From assembly GCF_001039355.2 (NCBI RefSeq), contig NW_019774736.1:525307-589306 (forward strand): a stretch of DNA of 64,000 bases, given 5' to 3'. This stretch comes from Lingula anatina (taxonomy: Eukaryota > Brachiopoda > Lingulata > Lingulida > Lingulidae). Each line of letters starts with the position of its first letter. Position 1 is the first letter of the stretch. The position numbers and the translations under genes were made by a program. Below the pieces are notes generated by a model. That model searched no databases. It had not been told where the DNA came from and was given only the letters and a program-made list of their open reading frames with translations. Of this stretch, positions 59,501-64,000 are shown piece after piece.

Positions 59501-62496
59501 TTTACGACGATGTTACGAGAACTAGACCAGAGCAAATAAACAGTTGACTAAAATAGCGCAATATAAATTCAGATCGCTGTCAGGATTTTTATTTTCGGAT
59601 GTGTTGGACAGAAAGTTACATTAGACTGCTATCCTTCCAGGTGATTTCATCGATCCATATCAGTATGACTCCATATAACGTACAACATGAAATACGGCCA
59701 CTGCCTGTCTTAAAAAGTCGCTTACCTGGAATACTAGAGGACATCTGCATGGCTTCTGCTATGGGCATATCTGGGGTGGTCTTAGGGTGGAGATATTCTA
59801 TGCCCATCTTCGTAACATTTGTAACCACAACGCAAAGTTCTATTCCACGATCCCTGTACAGCTAGATGCGATGAGGAATAAAGCAAAAAATGGAACGAAA
59901 ATATAAAAGCTAGATGTAGATGTTTGTAAGGCAATAAATTTTCTTTTCACAATGTTCAAGCTGATCGCCGATATATGTACTACAAATGTAGTAAAGTCAA
60001 GAATTTACTAGTAATAACTGACATAACAGCAAGAACTATGAAATACATGTAATACCGCCAGAATTTACACAAGCTGTACATATTTTGGTAACACTGGGTA
60101 GAATATTCCAAGCATGCTGAGACGCTGGTCTCCCCCATCGCACGCGCGCGTAAACGCACACGAACACACACTACTTTTCTACTTTGTACATTTCTACTCC
60201 ACTAGTCAATAGTGATTCCCGCCCAGGGGTCTTCACTATCACAAAACATTGTATCAAACAAAGCGTTTCAAGATTTCTGATAACTTGCTTGCTTGCTTTT
60301 TGCATTTTTACACACACGAATGTACTCGGCACATACACCAGCGACATACATGTATATCTATAACATTTAATAAGTTACAATTATTATTATTACAGAATGC
60401 AACAATTATTTCCGCCTTGGTTTGTAACCATTTTGGAAATACAGATCTGAAATATCCAAAGGTATTTGCGAGGCCTTAACGGTTTCAAAATATTCGGGTA
60501 GGGGAGCTCAATATTACATCTTATCCTAAACATCTTACGTCACGTGTAATATTCTAGTTGCTTACAGCATGTAATTAACCTTGGTGAGAATGCAATATTG
60601 ATGCCTACATCTCCAAACGTGTAGTCAGCCTTCCCAGTGGCTTCTCTGACATACAGCCGCAGCACCTCTATATACCGCTTTCCTGGGTTCCAGCCAAACT
60701 TACAGTACAAATTGGGGAGCATGGCTAATTTGCCGCAGTGCGCATCTGAATGGTGAAAACAAAAGAAAATGGATTTACTATGAAACAATACCTGGATAAA
60801 CTTAGATTAAAAGAACATGGAGTTATAAGTAAAAATAAATAAATAAATAAACACCGTCCAGTGTCACTTAAGCCCTTTTTGAAAAGTCGAGACTCCCACG
60901 TATTTTACTAGTATTAAAAATGAAGCTGCTTTTAAAGTTTTCAAATAAAATGGGATTTACGTGATGAATGACGATCAGTAGGAAAAAAGGACGGCTTCAA
61001 TAAAACTTTGGTTCCACTTTCAAAAGAAGTCCCATTTACAATCATTTCGCATTTAAGGCACAACATTAAGAGTTAATTTTTGGCTGTTCAGTAACGTACC
61101 CTGAACGAGGAATTCTTGGTCTAAATCCAACAAGGCAGCAATGTCTCTAGGGGTGTAACCAAGTGCCAGCATCCCCGCAGTGCACGCTCCAGCACTCGCA
61201 CCCCCAAAACGCTTGATTTTCTTCAGTATACCTAGCTCTTCCAGTACCTTAAAATAGTTGAAGTTAATGTCCTTTTGAACTGAGCTGCAATCAATTTAAG
61301 TTCCCTAACCTTAAAAAATGTGGGTCATTAAATAAAAGGATGGTGTTATGCACATTTATCCAGTTTAACTGGAAATGACAAAAATGTAAGCACACTGACA
61401 TATACAGATCACCTGAAAATGAATCCCACCTTCTTAAACCTATATTTCATGTGAATGTCAGTTGTTTTTGCGAACAGCGGTTGTTAACAAATAGATTATT
61501 GTGTGAATTCAAATTATACTATTTGTCGGAAGGTGAAGAATGCCTTAAATAAAGCCTTTCGTGTGATGGGCACAGCGTTTTTCTAAAAATAGACAGCATT
61601 CTAATTTTATGCCTAACAAATTAAGACGCAACCCACAGACATGTAATGTTGGAATAGAAATTTAGTGACCCTGTTTTCTATCCACTGACTTTCGGCATGA
61701 TGCAGCACGGATGTGAGTGCCACATTGTCAATAAAGACTTGGTGGTTTTTAATTTCCAAGCAAAAAGGTTGCTTTCACCGAAAGCTCAATGGGGTCACAT
61801 CGTACATGATAACCTTTCAACAGTAATGACAGTTATCTCTAACAGATTCTTTTCGGTTAATATCACCAATGTTAAGAGGCAGATACCCTGTATCCTAGCT
61901 GTGAAGGACTTGGTAGTGAGCTGTAGCTTGGGAAAGTTCCGTATTGTTATTTCGGGATTGAGACTTCCTTTAATCGACCTTTAATCGAGTTGGTTTAATA
62001 TATGTTTTGGTTTAGATATATTCAGAAAGGGCTACAGGTTGAATATTTAATGAACTTCAAATTATATTACGATCACGTTGATACATGTACACTCAAGAAA
62101 TATATCCTTCGTTTTCTGTTTTTCTCCTAATCTTTACCTACTTAATTAACACTTTTTTTGTAAAAATACATGTATAGCTGCTTTCTACAAGTGTTTACGG
62201 TGACCAAACAGAAAAATTAAATATACAGGGAATATATCATCATTGTAGCCCAATCCTCATTACGAAAAGTAAAAAATTAAAAACGTAAAACCAAGAATAC
62301 ATGTATGTACCTGTAGTGCCCCTGGGTATGCGTTCCCTTTAGCTCCGCCACCCTCTAACACCAGATTCTCGAACGGCCAGTCATATCCTTCTAAATCTTC
62401 ATAAAGTTCTTTTTTGACACTCCGACTTAAATTCGTAGGAAGGGGGATATCTGTGGGGACACCCAGCTCATCCAAACAGCTGCACGCACAGCCCAT
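56590..62496 (-). CDS. Patatin-like phospholipase with paired EF-hands and lipidated N-terminus (twelve exons)
   Basis: Minus-strand exons are 62311-62496, 61100-61247, 60609-60745, 59726-59861, 59060-59155, 58668-58771, 58229-58320, 57763-57919, 57571-57669, 57231-57392, 56918-57013 and 56590-56748. They give 1572 nt (523 residues). The patatin elements are complete: oxyanion loop EGGGAKG (48-54), nucleophile elbow GASAG with Ser80, and VDGGM with catalytic Asp221, plus TNVTKMGIEYLHPKTTPDMP. After the lipase domain, DLDKDGNIDLHEF (334-346) is a canonical EF-hand loop. DTDSSLEFTAAEF (379-391) is a partner loop lacking the central glycine. The N-terminus MGCACSC fits N-myristoylation at Gly2 and palmitoylation of Cys3, Cys5 or Cys7, so a membrane-bound, calcium-regulated acyl hydrolase is likely. 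The C-terminus is Glu-rich and helical. All phases close. Confidence 0.93.
57721..57755. repeat. GA microsatellite in patatin intron
   Basis: A GA run that abuts the splice donor of patatin exon 8 (within about 10 bp). Confidence 0.85.
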
Positions 62497-64000
62497 CGTT
62501 TTCTGTGCTATGTAAGTACAGTATGCAGTTAGTATATACCTTGTGGTGTGATGTCAAAGTTCAGATCCGCTTTCCTATGACGTCAACTGGAGCGGAAAAG
62601 CATGTAAGGTGAGGTGACCAAGGTGTGCCAACTTTCAAGTAAATAAAAACATAAATAAAAAAATGATATAAAGATTAATAAATTCATTGATTAATAAATT
62701 AATAATTAGATAATCGCCAATGCTTTGGATAGGTCAGCCAAAGAATAGATATTTATGCGAGTTTTTATTTTCAAATTAGCGTTAATAGAGACAGCTCTCT
62801 TCTGGTGACTCAGCACGAGTAGTGATTAAAAACATCAGAATTCCTCTCCAAAGAGCTGTAACTCTAGTTCACAGTATGCCACGCCGTCTGGCGGCCATTA
62901 TCCAAGCTCGGGGTGGGCATACCCGCTGTTTAGATTAATAATGAACTCTGAAGATGTTTCTTTACAATTTTCCCTAATTTCATATTAATTGTCAACCACA
63001 GTATAAATTTATGTTTAATTTTTCACTTGGTACTGTTTTGTAAAAAAGTACTCTTTTGGGGGGCATGAGAAAAAAAAACCTAAATAAATTAACGCTTTTT
63101 TCACATTGGTTGTTTCTCCTTGACTTTACAAATCCTCCAGCTTCACATATTTAACAATACAAACAGTATTAATTTAGTAATATCAATAATAATGAAAGAA
63201 ACGGCGATATGCATCCCAAAATTTCCGTGTACCAACCATTTTGGGCAAGAGTGTATATATTTCTGTATGTAAAGAATAACATATGTTCATATTTAATAAT
63301 AATAATATTGTAATTTATTTCAGCTTTTATAAAAGCTGTTAAAATTAAAGTGTTACATGTTGACATTGTTGGCTGCCTATGCTACTTCTAATTCTATTGT
63401 TTGTTTAGTATAGGAAAAAAATATCTGTAAATATATAATTGAATACGACAGATACTAGGCAATGGGGAATACCCGCTTTAAGGGTCTGCCGCTAGATGGC
63501 GTTGGGAAGAAAGCAGTCCTTCTAAAATCTCGCAGAATCTCGCTCACGGCTTTACACCAGAGTTTAACATGGAGCCACGCTCGGCTGTCACCTTGATTGG
63601 ATAGTAAACGATTGTCGTAAAATCGCTAAATGATATTAAAACCGGGTGCATAAACTTGAAAACCACCTACAACAACCTTGGACTACCACATTAATCCAAT
63701 ACAATGCAAAAATAAACTATAACAAGTGGTTAAAGCCTTCAAACCGAATGTCGTAAAGTCCCCATATACCTCCATAGAGACAATAAAATAGAATGAGCTT
63801 CTGAAACAAACCTGATCCAGTTCCAACAGAATAATCGAAATAAAATACTGCCGGGCATCGGAGCGGCCTAAAACTTGGCACGCTTACCGCTAATACTGCA
63901 GGCTACATCATCCCGTCGCTCGTTTGTAAATTCCGTGCATGGCATACGCACAATCAAACCGTAAAAAACAAATTCTCGGGGTGTCGTTGGCTAGGTCCAC
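62497..64000. other. Upstream flank of the patatin gene
   Basis: Presumed promoter and intergenic DNA. No TATA box or further coding sequence is evident. Confidence 0.45.

Overview
This is a window of an intron-rich, AT-rich animal genome. The genes have GT-AG introns, there are many microsatellites and homopolymer runs, small foldback DNA transposons are common, and one assembly gap lies at 38871-39249. The gene set (TM2D2, syntaxin-18, fucose mutarotase, a MAM/mucin-like membrane protein, a DUF229 protein, an EF-hand patatin) and the repeat types suggest a non-vertebrate bilaterian, most likely a marine invertebrate. I cannot name the clade from the sequence alone. All exon boundaries were read by eye from splice signals, family motifs and frame arithmetic. 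In every multi-exon model the exon lengths sum to a whole number of codons, except the MAM gene, where an N in a repeat breaks the frame.

Layout. TM2D2 (minus, 627-3657) and STX18 (plus, 3890-14536) are head to head over about 230 bp. FUOM (minus, 15693-23416) converges on STX18. Plus-strand genes at 24928-26313 and 36790-40707 each encode a small secreted protein that I read as a class I four-helix cytokine of the LIF/CNTF/CLCF1 type. A minus-strand cluster follows: a MAM-domain, Ser/Thr-rich, single-pass membrane protein (42886-46308), a DUF229 alkaline-phosphatase-superfamily protein (48446-51619), and a patatin-like phospholipase with paired EF-hands and an MGCxxS lipidation N-terminus (56590-62496).

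The most interesting part is the pair of cytokine-like genes. They share a phase-1 intron in or next to the signal peptide, a phase-0 intron at the end of helix A, a phase-0 intron before helix B, and one last exon holding helices B to D, which starts at residue 138 in both. They also share a helix D motif, VFxHxxxLLxxL. Each has a TATA box. The first has an exact NF-kappaB consensus site upstream and five AUUUA motifs in its 3' region. The second has an exact STAT-type site (TTCGCCGAA) next to a kappaB-like palindrome and a strong 3' hairpin. A lone exon-like segment at 34921-35126 may be the remains of a third copy.

The spaces between genes and the introns hold two Harbinger-like MITEs with TAA target duplications, a 9-bp-TSD foldback element carrying a nested 8-bp-TSD element, a three-copy unclassified repeat, and other small elements.
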